64,000 bases of DNA from Magnetospirillum sp. GTDB taxonomy: Bacteria; Pseudomonadota; Alphaproteobacteria; CACIAM-22H2. Location: positions 372,001-436,000 of the forward strand of contig JAPZUA010000002.1 of NCBI GenBank assembly GCA_027532905.1, read 5' to 3'. Each line of letters opens with the position of its first letter. The stretch's first letter is position 1. The position numbers and the translations under genes are program-made. The notes beneath the pieces are model-generated. The model was not told where the DNA came from and did not search any database. It saw only the letters and a program-made list of their open reading frames with translations. Below, in pieces: positions 50,866 to 60,001 of the stretch.

Positions 50866-52572
50866 CTAGTGGCCAGCGCGGATGAGATCTGCAACGCGCT
50901 CGGCAACCATGATCGTTGGCAGGTTGATGTTGGCGCGCGGGATGGCGGGGAAGATCGATGCGTCGACGACGCGCAGGCCGCCAATACCGTGAACGCGTCC
51001 AGCAGAGTCCGTGACCGCCATGGGATCGTCGGCGCGTCCCATACGGCACGAACACGACGCGTGCCACACGCCGACCGCGGCCTTGCGCACAAACGCCTCG
51101 AGCTTGTCGTCGTCGGCAAGCAACACGTCGAGCGGTTCGGATTCGACCACGAAGTTGTTGAACATGAACCGGCGCAGCGGGGCAGGGCCGTCCAGGATTG
51201 TGGCCAGGATGCGCGTAAGGATGCGGTTCTTCGTATTGACCTCGCTCACTTGGCGGATCTTCTCGCTGAAGCTCGCCGCGAACGGGTCGGCCACGGCCGC
51301 GCGCATCTCGGGTACCTCGAAAACTGCGCGCAACCGTCGCATCGCCGCCATCAGGCGCACGAGATCGCGACGGTCGTGCAGCAGTTTGAAATCGACTTTG
51401 GGCTGGTCGCGCCAATCGGCCGAGTTGAGGCGGACTTCGCCGGCCTCCGAAAACGTCTTGTTGACCCATGTCGTCACCGAGCAGATTTGCTCGCCGACAT
51501 GATGCCAAGCGGCCTTCGTCGAAACCGATACGGCCATGTCGGACACCGGCATGCCCGGAATGTCGGACGTGAAGCGAAGCCCGACGAGAAGATGGCGCCG
51601 TGTTTTCTCCTGCAGGCGGGCGTGCGGGTGGATAAAGGCGGCCAGCGCGACCGACGGATGGTCCATCAGCCGCTGGCCGACGCCCGCAAGCGCATGCCGC
51701 AGCTCGATCCCGTGCGCGTGCAGTTCGCCGACAGGCCCGACGCCCGCACGCATCAGCATGGGCGGCGAGTAAATGGCCCCGCACGAAAGAATCACTTCGT
51801 GCGCGCGGAACTCGCGCAGTTCGCCATCGACAATTGCGCGCACGCCGACGCAACGACGTCCTTCGAATATGAGATCGCGAACATGGCAGTCTGTCCGGAT
51901 CGTCAGATTCGGCCGCGCGCGTACTGTGTTTGTCAGATAGGCGATTGCCGTCGGCACGCGTCGGTCGTAAAGATTCGAGATCGTAAAGGGATGGTATCCG
52001 TCGACGAATTCGCCGTTCTGGTCGGCAAGGTATTTGAAGCCTAGCTGCTCGAATCCGGCTGCGATCGCCTTGGCTTGACCGGCCCACATGTCGGGAAAGA
52101 TTCGGCGGATCGGCAGCGGGCCATCCTTGCCGTGCAGCGGTCCGTCGAAGTCGTTGTCGCGTTCGAGTTTCCGGAAATAGGGCAAGACCGAGTTCCAGTT
52201 CCAGCCGTTCGCGCCGAGCGTCTCCCACTCGTCGTAGTCGACGGGGCCGCCGCGGTTGGCAAGCTGCCCGTTGATCGACGAACCGCCGCCCAGGACGCGC
52301 GCCTGCTCGTACTTGCGCAGGCGCGGACTTGGGGCATCCGGCTGGTTGTGCGGGATCGTCTCCGTCGTTACGCGCAGGTCGTTCCAAAGGAAGCGGCGAT
52401 CGAGGAATGCGTAGGCGGCGAAGCTGTCGAGAATGCGTTCTGGCGTCGCGCCGTCCTTGATGTTGGGACCGGCTTCGAAAAGGAGGACCGAGGTTGCACT
52501 GCTCTCGGTCAGCCGGGTTGCGAGAACCGAACCGGCGGATCCGCCGCCGACGATGATGAAGTCGTGTGACAT
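50866..52572 (-). CDS. GMC family FAD-dependent oxidoreductase
   Basis: 568 residues from ATG at 52572; upstream in-frame codons to 52743 lie in the promoter region. FAD motif DFIIVGGGSAGSVLATRLTE near the N-terminus, GMC signature ARVLGGGSSINGQLANRG, and C-terminal WHASCSCRMG with the catalytic His, then PRANINLPTIMVAERVADLI. It resembles choline/alcohol dehydrogenases of this family and oxidises a primary or secondary alcohol. With ALDH immediately downstream it gives an alcohol-aldehyde-acid sequence. A LacI operator lies in its promoter. Confidence 0.94.
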   Translation of the reverse strand: MSHDFIIVGGGSAGSVLATRLTESSATSVLLFEAGPNIKDGATPERILDSFAAYAFLDRRFLWNDLRVTTETIPHNQPDAPSPRLRKYEQARVLGGGSSINGQLANRGGPVDYDEWETLGANGWNWNSVLPYFRKLERDNDFDGPLHGKDGPLPIRRIFPDMWAGQAKAIAAGFEQLGFKYLADQNGEFVDGYHPFTISNLYDRRVPTAIAYLTNTVRARPNLTIRTDCHVRDLIFEGRRCVGVRAIVDGELREFRAHEVILSCGAIYSPPMLMRAGVGPVGELHAHGIELRHALAGVGQRLMDHPSVALAAFIHPHARLQEKTRRHLLVGLRFTSDIPGMPVSDMAVSVSTKAAWHHVGEQICSVTTWVNKTFSEAGEVRLNSADWRDQPKVDFKLLHDRRDLVRLMAAMRRLRAVFEVPEMRAAVADPFAASFSEKIRQVSEVNTKNRILTRILATILDGPAPLRRFMFNNFVVESEPLDVLLADDDKLEAFVRKAAVGVWHASCSCRMGRADDPMAVTDSAGRVHGIGGLRVVDASIFPAIPRANINLPTIMVAERVADLIRAGH

Positions 52573-52640
52573 CGGTGCGCTTTTTCGTATCCATCCCTTG
52601 GGTGTGCGGCGCAGAAGCACCGAACTTGTTATTCGACAAT

Positions 52641-52656
52641 ATATAAACGCTTTCAT
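52641..52656. promoter_or_regulatory. LacI-type operator, copy 5 (GMC promoter)
   Basis: ATATAAACGCTTTCAT, 14 of 16 to ATGTAAGCGCTTTCAT. On the minus strand it lies between a -35-like TTGCGC and a -10-like TTATAT, about 70 bp upstream of the GMC ATG. Confidence 0.65.
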
Positions 52657-52766
52657 GCCGAATGCGCAATCGGGAAGACGCATCATGCATATCCACATAT
52701 CATTGAAATTAAACGGAATATGCATGGCTGCAATACGCTCCATGCATCGCCGTTGTTAGCCCTTTA

Positions 52767-52802
52767 TTGACATGCAAACGAGATTCATGTAAGCGCTTAA
52801 CT
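52767..52802 (+). promoter_or_regulatory. promoter and LacI-type operator, copy 6 (DHDPS-like gene)
   Basis: TTGACA at 52767-52772 and operator ATGTAAGCGCTTAACT at 52787-52802, which covers the expected -10 position (17-nt spacing gives TAAGCG). 28 bp further on is the ATG of the DHDPS-like gene. Confidence 0.7.
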
Positions 52803-52830
52803 AAGAATAAATCAGACAAGGAAACGTGCC

Positions 52831-53790
52831 ATGGCGTTCGACCTCACGCAGGGCGTAATCGCGGCCCCCGTCACTCCGTTCAACCCCGACGAGTCGGTCG
52901 ATTGGACCACGCTCGACCGCTATATGGCCGAAATCGCCGCCGGCGGCCCGCAGGGCATCGCCATGAACATGGCGGCAAGCGAAGGCGGATCGCTGACGAT
53001 CGACGAGCAGCTCGAGGTCATCCGCCGAACCAAGAAGGCCGCCGCTGGCGCCTGCGCCGTCCTTTCCGGTGTCGTTGCGGCAAGCACCACGAAAGCGGCC
53101 GAACTCGGCAAGCGTCTGGTCGATGCGGGTGCCGATGCGCTGGTCATCTTTCCGCCGCTGCCGACTTTCATATCCAAGCCGCTGCCGGTCGAAGTCGTCG
53201 TCGATTTCCATAAGGCGATCGCCGATGCCTCGGGCGTGCCGATTATCGCGTTCCACACGCCGTTCGTCGATTATCCGCCCGGCACGATCAAGGGCCTTGC
53301 CAAGCTGAAATCCGTCGTGGCGCTGAAAGATGCCGCCTTCAATGTAGACCGCACGGTCGAGATCGTCGAAGAAGCCGAAGGCACGCACATCAAGATCCTG
53401 ACCGGCAACGACACCTTCATTCTCGAAGCGATGCTGATGGGCTGCTCGGGTGCGCTGATCGGTTTTGCCGGAACCGCGACGGCGAAGATCGTCGAAATGC
53501 ACAAACTTGCCGTGGCCGGCAAGATTACCGAGGCCTACCAAATCTGGAACGCGCTTGGCCCGCTGGCACGCATCTGCTGGCGTGCGCCTCTGCGCGACTA
53601 TCGCGTGCGCATGAAGTATGCGCTGGTTCGCCAGGGCGTCATTCCGCACGCGACGGCGCGTTTGCCGCAGCCCGCGATCACGGACCAGGACAAGGCCGAT
53701 CTGGACCGTTGCTTCGAGCGTTTCGGCCTCGACCAGCCCGCCTATCTCCCAGCGGGGCGCAAGTTCCAGCGTTCGCGAGCGGCCGAGTAG
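52831..53790 (+). CDS. DHDPS/N-acetylneuraminate lyase family protein with altered active site
   Basis: 319 residues, TIM barrel of the class I aldolase DapA family. The Schiff-base lysine is present (Lys166 in VVALKDAAF). The usual Thr-Thr of G-T-T-G-E is replaced by M-A-A-S-E (47-51), and the usual catalytic Tyr of Y-N-x-P is Phe141 in A-F-H-T-P. It is therefore unlikely to make dihydrodipicolinate. Family members with other activities include KDG aldolases, dehydratase-decarboxylases of 5-keto-4-deoxyglucarate and trans-hydroxybenzylidenepyruvate aldolases. It heads a two-gene unit with a Zn alcohol dehydrogenase, 12 nt apart, under a LacI operator. Confidence 0.9.
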   Translation: MAFDLTQGVIAAPVTPFNPDESVDWTTLDRYMAEIAAGGPQGIAMNMAASEGGSLTIDEQLEVIRRTKKAAAGACAVLSGVVAASTTKAAELGKRLVDAGADALVIFPPLPTFISKPLPVEVVVDFHKAIADASGVPIIAFHTPFVDYPPGTIKGLAKLKSVVALKDAAFNVDRTVEIVEEAEGTHIKILTGNDTFILEAMLMGCSGALIGFAGTATAKIVEMHKLAVAGKITEAYQIWNALGPLARICWRAPLRDYRVRMKYALVRQGVIPHATARLPQPAITDQDKADLDRCFERFGLDQPAYLPAGRKFQRSRAAE

Positions 53791-53801
53791 GTCCGCCCGC
53801 T

Positions 53802-54830
53802 ATGCTGGCGCTTCGCAAGCTCGGAACTGCGCCGGGCGTCGCACTCGTAGATGTCGCCGAACCCGAGATTGCGGGCCCTGACGACGTGAAGATCGAAGTG
53901 ACGGCCGCCGGCATCTGCGGCTCCGATTTGCACATCGATCACTGGTCGCCGGGCTACCACCATCTCGGGCCGTCGCTGCCGTTGACGCTCGGGCACGAGT
54001 TCGTCGGTCGCGTCGTCGATCGAGGATCGTCAGGGTCGGCACCAGCCGTGGGCAGCCGCGTGACGGTCGTGCCTGCGACGACATGCGGCTATTGTACCGC
54101 ATGTCTTGCGGCCGACTTCGATGCGTGCCGCGAGCGTCGTGGAATCGGCGTGATGCGCGATGGCGGGTTCGCGCGGTATGTCGTCGTACCTGCGCGCAAT
54201 TGCATCTCGATTCCGGATGCTTTGCCCGACGATGTCGCGGCGCTGACGGAGCCCGTCGCGATCGGCGTGAATGCCGTCATGACGGCGGCGCTGAAGGCAG
54301 GCGACAGGGTTGTTGTGTTCGGGCCTGGAACGATCGGACAGGCGATTGCCGTCGAAGCCCGCCGTGCCGGTGCGGATGTGACCGTCGTCGGATTCCGCGA
54401 CGAAAGCCGCATCGCCGTTTTGCGTTCGCTCGGCTTCAGCCAACTCGTCGACCTCAGCGATTCAGCACAGTCTTCGGCACTTTCTGCGCTTGCAGACTCC
54501 GTCGATTGCGTCTTCGAAGCGTCGGGTGCTGCATCGGCGTTCAAGGCGGCACTGGGTTTGCTGCGCCCCAAGGGCCGGCTCGTCGTCGTCGGCATCCATT
54601 CCGTACCCGGCGAAATCGATCTCGTTCGCCTTGTGCGGAAACGCCTTCAGGTGGTGGGGGCGTTCAGTTCGCCCGGCGCGATCTGGCCGGACGTAGTCAA
54701 GCGGCTGGCAGATGATCCGACAATGTACGCGAAGTTCGTGACCCACCGCTATTCGCTGGAAAACGTCCTCGCCGGCTTCGATGTGGGGCATCGCCGCGAG
54801 GCGTCGAAGGTCATCGTCCGGCCAACCTGA
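53802..54830 (+). CDS. zinc-dependent alcohol dehydrogenase (sorbitol/threonine dehydrogenase-like MDR)
   Basis: 342 residues from ATG at 53802. Catalytic zinc region GICGSDLHIDHWSPG and GHEFVG; structural zinc cysteines C-x2-C-x2-C-x7-C in TTCGYCTACLAADFDAC. Rossmann motif VVVFGPGTIGQAIA. It oxidises a polyol, sugar or hydroxy-acid secondary alcohol with NAD(P). A frame open to 53709 lies within the preceding gene. It is the second gene of the DHDPS-like unit; the convergent MmgE/PrpD gene ends 21 bp downstream. Confidence 0.93.
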   Translation: MLALRKLGTAPGVALVDVAEPEIAGPDDVKIEVTAAGICGSDLHIDHWSPGYHHLGPSLPLTLGHEFVGRVVDRGSSGSAPAVGSRVTVVPATTCGYCTACLAADFDACRERRGIGVMRDGGFARYVVVPARNCISIPDALPDDVAALTEPVAIGVNAVMTAALKAGDRVVVFGPGTIGQAIAVEARRAGADVTVVGFRDESRIAVLRSLGFSQLVDLSDSAQSSALSALADSVDCVFEASGAASAFKAALGLLRPKGRLVVVGIHSVPGEIDLVRLVRKRLQVVGAFSSPGAIWPDVVKRLADDPTMYAKFVTHRYSLENVLAGFDVGHRREASKVIVRPT

Positions 54831-54851
54831 AGGTCGCATCGCCAGACGTTG

Positions 54852-56234
54852 TCAGGGGCGCGGAACCATCAGGGCGACGAGGCGGCGTATGTCGGCGACC
54901 TCTTCGATGCGATCGACCATGTCGATGATCTCACGCGCCGCACCGGCCGTAAGCACGGTCGTCAAAAGATCGAGCGCCTTTTCCTGGACCTGCACTTTCG
55001 ACATCGGGTTTTCCGCTCGCCCCAGCACGTTCCGGTCCTGATCCGCGACGAACGTGCCACGGCTTGTTTCGATTTCGACCTGCGCGTCGAAACGGCCGAG
55101 ATGCGGCTTCGGTCCGAGGAAGTCGATGCGCTGGCCGACGGCAACAACGGTTGGATCCTGCATCCTTTCGGCGTCGTGCGCCGAGTCGAATGTCAGCCTG
55201 CCATCGACGAGTGTTACGGCCATGCAGTAGCGCAAATTGACGTCCGGCATCTGAGTCTTGTCGCCGATGACCTTGTACCAATCCTCGTTGTAGTAGATGC
55301 GAACGCGCTTGGTTTCCCCAGGACCGACACCGTGCTGGCGGATGATCTTCTCGAGTGCCGCAAGCGGTGCCGCGATCGGATAACCGATCGGATAGCACTT
55401 GATGTCGGTCTCAAGGATTTCGTGGCGCGCGCCGAGCGCGTCTGTAAGGGCTGCAGGCCGCGGGTGGGAAGTGATGGCGTCGAGCATATTGCGGTCGCTC
55501 ATCTCCAGCACGTCCCCGCCGCCGGAGAAGCCGGCACGCACGAGTGCCGCGCACTTGGCACCGTTCATTGCCGGCATGCCGGCAAAGACGTAGCTTTTGA
55601 GCGTATGGCGCGCGTCGCGCCGCCAGGTCGTGAGGCCGGAGGCTTCCTGTGCGAGATAGTTGAGCAGGATTTTGAATCGCTCCGCATCGAATCCCATCAG
55701 GGATCCGGCTGCATAGCCGGCGCCGAACAGCGGGCCGTAGGCGTGGCTCGACATGGAAGATTGCTTGAAGGTCATTCCGGCGCCGAAGGCCTTGGCGAAG
55801 CGGATTGTCATCTCGTATCCGAGGATCGTCGCGCGCAGCAATCGCGCACCGTTCGTCCCCAGCTCCTCGCCGACCGAAATCGCGGACGGAACAACGCCGC
55901 AGCCAGGATGGGTCTGGCTTTCTTCGTGCGAATCGTCGGATTCGTCGGCGTGTGCTGCCATACCGTTGGCGAGCACGGCCTCCGCAAGCGGTGCTCGCAA
56001 GGCTGTCCCGAGAATTGTTGCGGCCGGGCGGCCGCCCAATGACGTGGCATAGCGCTGACCGGCGATGCCGGCCTCAAGTGCGGCACCCGAGACGATCGCG
56101 GCCAGTGTGTCGAGGAGTTGCAGCTTGCCCTTCTCGAGGACTTCGCGCGGATAGTCGGCAGTCGCGGCGGCGGCGGCGTGTGCTGCAACGATGCCGCCAT
56201 AGTCGTAGCTCCGATCGTGATTGCCCGATTCCAT
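54852..56234 (-). CDS. MmgE/PrpD family protein
   Basis: 460 residues from ATG at 56234, with GAG about nine nt upstream; ATG 56243 is an alternative. Landmarks of the family: LLDTLAAIVSGAALEAG, AVLANGMAAHADESDDSH, HPGCGVVPSAISVGEELG, FKQSSMSSHAYG, IKCYPIGYPIAAPLAALE. Members include 2-methylcitrate dehydratase, cis-aconitate decarboxylase and immune-responsive gene 1 product; itaconate-type chemistry is possible but not shown. No other methylcitrate-cycle gene is nearby. Its promoter region abuts LacI operator 7. Confidence 0.93.
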   Translation of the reverse strand: MESGNHDRSYDYGGIVAAHAAAAATADYPREVLEKGKLQLLDTLAAIVSGAALEAGIAGQRYATSLGGRPAATILGTALRAPLAEAVLANGMAAHADESDDSHEESQTHPGCGVVPSAISVGEELGTNGARLLRATILGYEMTIRFAKAFGAGMTFKQSSMSSHAYGPLFGAGYAAGSLMGFDAERFKILLNYLAQEASGLTTWRRDARHTLKSYVFAGMPAMNGAKCAALVRAGFSGGGDVLEMSDRNMLDAITSHPRPAALTDALGARHEILETDIKCYPIGYPIAAPLAALEKIIRQHGVGPGETKRVRIYYNEDWYKVIGDKTQMPDVNLRYCMAVTLVDGRLTFDSAHDAERMQDPTVVAVGQRIDFLGPKPHLGRFDAQVEIETSRGTFVADQDRNVLGRAENPMSKVQVQEKALDLLTTVLTAGAAREIIDMVDRIEEVADIRRLVALMVPRP

Positions 56235-56300
56235 GCGCGTCATCTCGCCGCGTAACGCGGCGCTCCCAAGCTGTTCTTTTTGCCTACCGTCCGATGCTGG

Positions 56301-56346
56301 TTGACAGTTTGCCGCTTTCATTCATAGTTTATGAGAGCGCTTACAT
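56301..56346 (+). promoter_or_regulatory. promoter and LacI-type operator, copy 7
   Basis: TTGACA at 56301-56306 with TAGTTT at 56325-56330 (18-nt spacing), then operator ATGAGAGCGCTTACAT at 56331-56346. A half-site CCGCTTTCATT lies within the spacer (56312-56322). It serves the plus-strand operon starting at 56386 and, being about 100 bp before the MmgE/PrpD start on the other strand, may control both. Confidence 0.7.
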
Positions 56347-56385
56347 CAATGCCAAACATGAGACCCGAAAAGAGGGCGAGACGGG

Positions 56386-57270
56386 ATGGAAACGAAGTTT
56401 GGGGTTGTCGGCACTGCGCATTGGGCGACGAACGTGCATTCGGTTGGGCTGCAGCAGACGCCGGGTGCGCGCCTTGTCGGCATATGGGGTCGCGATCTCG
56501 AGAAAACCCGCGCATTGGCTGCTGCGCGCGGCGTCGCCGCGTTTGCGCGCTTTGACGACATGCTTTCGGAGGTCGATGCGATCAGTTTTGCGGTGCCGCC
56601 GCAGATCCAAGAGGAATTCGCCTTGCGCGCACTGCATGCAGGCAAGCACACGCTGCTCGAAAAACCGATCGCGACGTCCGCCAGTGCCGCGCGCTTGCTT
56701 GCCGAGGCGGCACTGCGTGCCAATGCCGCAACCATCGTATTCTTCATGCGGCGCTTCGTCCCCGAGATCGCCGATTTTGTCGCGCGATATGACGCCGGCG
56801 ATTGGCGCGAGGCGGAAGTCGTAGTCCGCTCGGCGACGTTCGCTTCCGACAGCCCGTACCGCAACTCCGTCTGGCGCCAGGTTGCGGGATCCGAGATTTG
56901 GGATGTCGGCCCGCACATCCTGTCGATCCTGTTGCCGCTGCTCGGTTCGGTCACGGCGGCCCGCGCTCTCGCGCCCGAAGGGGGCTTTACGCGATTCGAA
57001 ACGACGCATGTCGGCGGTGCGCGCGCGCTAAGCCGCATTAACCAACGCGCCGATCCCGGCGATACTTGCAACATCTATCGTTTCCGGGGGCCGGCTGGCG
57101 AGGTAAGCGCCCCGGAGCCGGTGCTCGACAGGACGGCTAATTATGTGCGCGCCGCGACGGCTCTGGTCGAAAGCATCCGCGACCGGGCCCGGGTTCACCC
57201 GTGCGACGTCGCACTCGGTGCCGAAACCGTTCGCATTCTCGAACAGATTGCGCCATGGCGCGACGCATGA
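56386..57270 (+). CDS. Gfo/Idh/MocA family oxidoreductase
   Basis: 294 residues, shorter than usual (about 330-390) but with the core: Rossmann start KFGVVGTAHWATNVH, cofactor/catalytic LLEKPIATSASAARLLAEAA, FMRRFVPEI. The N-terminal G-x-G-x-x-G is degenerate (G-T-A-H-W-A), so NAD(P) binding may be altered. It is the first gene of a six-gene unit (transporter, two enolase-superfamily enzymes, FMN oxidase) behind LacI operator 7. Its stop overlaps the permease start by 4 bases. Confidence 0.86.
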   Translation: METKFGVVGTAHWATNVHSVGLQQTPGARLVGIWGRDLEKTRALAAARGVAAFARFDDMLSEVDAISFAVPPQIQEEFALRALHAGKHTLLEKPIATSASAARLLAEAALRANAATIVFFMRRFVPEIADFVARYDAGDWREAEVVVRSATFASDSPYRNSVWRQVAGSEIWDVGPHILSILLPLLGSVTAARALAPEGGFTRFETTHVGGARALSRINQRADPGDTCNIYRFRGPAGEVSAPEPVLDRTANYVRAATALVESIRDRARVHPCDVALGAETVRILEQIAPWRDA

Positions 57271-58952
57271 CGAAGCGGGCACTCCTCGATCGACCTGCGA
57301 TCGCGTGGGCGATCGCCGCTTTGTGGCTCTCCTATCTCGTTGCAATTCCGATCGGCTACATGACGGTCGACAGCCTGACCGACGACGGGCTGACGTTCGC
57401 AGCCTATGTCGACTTTTTCGAGGATCCGAAACTGCGCACGGCCATGCGCAACAGCTTGACCGTTGCTGCGGGCGTAGCGGTCTTGAGCGTGTTGGTGGGG
57501 GCTCCGCTCGCATTCGGTGTCGTGCGCACGCAGATGCGTGGCCGATCGGTGGTGAGTGCCGCGATGATCGTTTGCCTCGTCAGCCCCGATTTTCTGCTCG
57601 CGATGGCATATATCGCACTGGCTGGGCCAAACGCCGGATATTTCAATCAGGCCCTTCGTACGGTCTTCGAACTGAAGACGGAATCAGGCCCGCTCAACAT
57701 CTTCACGCTCTGGGGGCTCGTGCTGACGGCGCTGCCGCATGGCGTTTCGTACGTCTTCCTGGCGCTTGTGCCGGCATTGCGAAACGTCGATCCGGCACTC
57801 GAAGAAGCTTCGCGCGTGCAGGGGGCCGGGCCGATCGAAACGATACGCGATGTGACGCTGCCGCTGATGCGGCCGGCACTGCTTTCGGGCGCATTGCTCG
57901 CGTTCTCCGGCAGCCTCGCGATGTACGGACCGCCGCACATGCTACGGCTCAACGTGCTGACGATCTCGATCCGCGAATCGCTCGTCCGGCTCGATTTCAA
58001 GGCTGCCTCGGCCGCCTCGATGGTGCTGATTTTGATGTCACTGGCCGCCCTCGTGCTCTACCGGCGTTCCACGCGCCAGGCGGAGCGCTTCCGCACTGTT
58101 GGCGGCAAGTCCTTCTCCGAGCGCGCCGGTGCCGAAGGGCGCATCGCGGCCGCCTTTACGGTTCTCGGCGTCGTCTATGTGCTCGCCGTACTCGTAGTAC
58201 CTTATGGCGGCATGACCGTCATCTCGCTGATGAAGAGCGTGGGGATGGGCTTCTCGGCCGGGAACTGGTCCTTCGACAATTATCGCGCAGTCTTCGCCGA
58301 TCCGGCCGTGCGCAAGGCGGCGACCTTGAGCGTTTCGCTCGCCGCCGCCACCGCAACGCTCGTCACGGTGATGGGGTTCGTCGTCGCCTACGTCGTCATA
58401 CGTCTGAAGCTGCGCGGGCGCTGGCTGCTTGACTACATGTCGATCATCCCGCTCGCCGTGCCGGGAACCGCATTGGCGATAGCGCTTGCCGTCGTCTATT
58501 TGAATCCGCCGCTGAATGCCCTCGGCCTCTATGGCGGCTTTGGAATCCTGTTCGTCGCCTACCTCACGCGCTTCATCACGTTCGGCGTGCGCACGAGCCA
58601 GAGTTCGTTGATCCAACTTTCGCCAGAGTTCGAAGAGGCTTCGCGTGTCGGCGGTGCCGGCGGTCTCAAGACAGTGGCACTCATCACCTTGCCGATGATG
58701 CGCCAGGCGCTCGTATACGCGTGGCTGCTGGTTTTCGTGCTGGCGCTGCCGGAGCTCAGCGCTTCGATAATTCTCAAAGGCATCCACACCCAGACGCTTT
58801 CCACCGTGCTCCTCGACATCTGGAATGGCAATGGCGGCCTTGCCCAGGCCTGCGCGTTTGGAATGACGATGTTCGCCTCGGTCGGCCTTCTTCTGCTCAC
58901 GGCCGCCGCGATCGCCAAACGTGCGAGCGGCGGCCTGCGTATCGGAACATGA
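57267..58952 (+). CDS. fused two-domain ABC permease (Fe3+/polyamine type)
   Basis: 561 residues from ATG at 57267 (ATGA overlap). Two BPD_transp_1 domains in one chain, each with an EAA loop: LEEASRVQGAGPIETIRDVTLP and FEEASRVGGAGGLKTVALITLP, about 12 helices in total. This is the FbpB-like fused architecture of Fe(III) and phosphonate/spermidine-type importers. The following binding protein and ATPase are of the same group. In this context the ligand is more likely an organic acid than iron. Confidence 0.93.
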   Translation: MTKRALLDRPAIAWAIAALWLSYLVAIPIGYMTVDSLTDDGLTFAAYVDFFEDPKLRTAMRNSLTVAAGVAVLSVLVGAPLAFGVVRTQMRGRSVVSAAMIVCLVSPDFLLAMAYIALAGPNAGYFNQALRTVFELKTESGPLNIFTLWGLVLTALPHGVSYVFLALVPALRNVDPALEEASRVQGAGPIETIRDVTLPLMRPALLSGALLAFSGSLAMYGPPHMLRLNVLTISIRESLVRLDFKAASAASMVLILMSLAALVLYRRSTRQAERFRTVGGKSFSERAGAEGRIAAAFTVLGVVYVLAVLVVPYGGMTVISLMKSVGMGFSAGNWSFDNYRAVFADPAVRKAATLSVSLAAATATLVTVMGFVVAYVVIRLKLRGRWLLDYMSIIPLAVPGTALAIALAVVYLNPPLNALGLYGGFGILFVAYLTRFITFGVRTSQSSLIQLSPEFEEASRVGGAGGLKTVALITLPMMRQALVYAWLLVFVLALPELSASIILKGIHTQTLSTVLLDIWNGNGGLAQACAFGMTMFASVGLLLLTAAAIAKRASGGLRIGT

Positions 58953-58978
58953 ATCTAAAAAAAACAAGGGAGGAAACG

Positions 58979-60001
58979 ATGGAAAAGAAAATCGGAATTC
59001 GTCTGCTGACAGGTGCGTTCATCGGTGCTTTGGTCGCCCATGCACCTGCGTCGGCGCAGCAGAGGCTGACAATCTATTCGGCCTACGAGAATTCGCAGAT
59101 CGCACCGCTGACCAAGGCGTTCGAAGCGAAAAATCCGGGCGTTGCGGTCGATCATTTCCGCCAGCCTGGCGAGGAGCTGCTCGCCACGATCGAACTCGAG
59201 CTGCGCGCCCGCTCGCCAAAGGCGGACGTCGTGGGGCTCAACGATGCATCCATTGCCTATCTGCAGAAACGGCACGACGCCTTCGAGCCCTACGCTGCGA
59301 AGGACGCCGATAAGGCGCGCGTCGAGATGCGAAGCCCGCAGAACATTTTCACGCCTGCGTTCGTCAATCTCTACTTGATCCACTACAACACGCGGAGGAT
59401 CTCGGAGGCCGACGTGCCGAAAAGCTGGGCCGATCTGGCAGATCCGAAATGGAAGAATCAGATCGCGATGGCCGACCCGAGCAGTTCGCAGTCGGTCCAG
59501 TCCTTTGTGTGGTTCATCGCCGACTATTTGGTCAAGTCCGACCCCGCCAAGTTCGGATGGGACTATTTCAAGCGCATGGGGGCCAACGGCGTGCATCTCG
59601 AATCGTCGCACGGCACGATCCGGGATCTGACCGTCAGCGGCGAGCGTCCGATCGGGATCAATCTCCTGGCAAATGCCCAGACCGCGAAAAATCGCGGCGA
59701 GCCGACCAGCAACATCTGGCCAAGCGAAGGCGTGCCCGGCGAACTCTCGGCCTTCGGTCTGCTGCGCGCATCGAAGAACAAGGAGCTCGGCAAGAGGTGG
59801 CTCGACTTCATCATCTCGCCCGAGGGTCAGGGGCTGATGCCGGCGTCCCTCGGCGGAGCGCCGGTGCGCAACGACGTAGCCTACAAATATCCGGACGGCT
59901 CGTCGCTCGAGCGGGTGAAGATCATTCCGGTCGATTCGACTTTCATCTCCGACAACAAGCGCACGCAGGCCCGGAAGTTCCATGATGCCGTTGGGAAATA
60001 G
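58979..60001 (+). CDS. ABC transporter substrate-binding protein (Fe3+/polyamine type)
   Basis: 340 residues from ATG at 58979 behind GGGAGGAA. Sec signal peptide (IGIRLLTGAFIGALVAHAPASA), then an SBP_bac_6/FbpA-like fold: LTIYSAYENSQIAPLTKAFEAKNPG, IHYNTRRISEADVPKSWADLADPKWKNQIAMADPSSS, YFKRMGANGVHL. The usual iron-ligand twin tyrosine cannot be confirmed, so the cargo is open. It overlaps the ATPase gene start by 20 bases. Confidence 0.9.
   Translation: MEKKIGIRLLTGAFIGALVAHAPASAQQRLTIYSAYENSQIAPLTKAFEAKNPGVAVDHFRQPGEELLATIELELRARSPKADVVGLNDASIAYLQKRHDAFEPYAAKDADKARVEMRSPQNIFTPAFVNLYLIHYNTRRISEADVPKSWADLADPKWKNQIAMADPSSSQSVQSFVWFIADYLVKSDPAKFGWDYFKRMGANGVHLESSHGTIRDLTVSGERPIGINLLANAQTAKNRGEPTSNIWPSEGVPGELSAFGLLRASKNKELGKRWLDFIISPEGQGLMPASLGGAPVRNDVAYKYPDGSSLERVKIIPVDSTFISDNKRTQARKFHDAVGK

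Noticed and set aside
50834-52696. 620-residue minus-strand frame over the GMC gene
   Set aside because: Arg-rich shadow in another frame; the GMC frame has all family motifs and a sensible start.
54852-56234. Methylcitrate cycle (prpD) locus
   Set aside because: The MmgE/PrpD gene stands without prpB or prpC, under a LacI-type operator with sugar-acid genes, so the specific prpD assignment is not supported.
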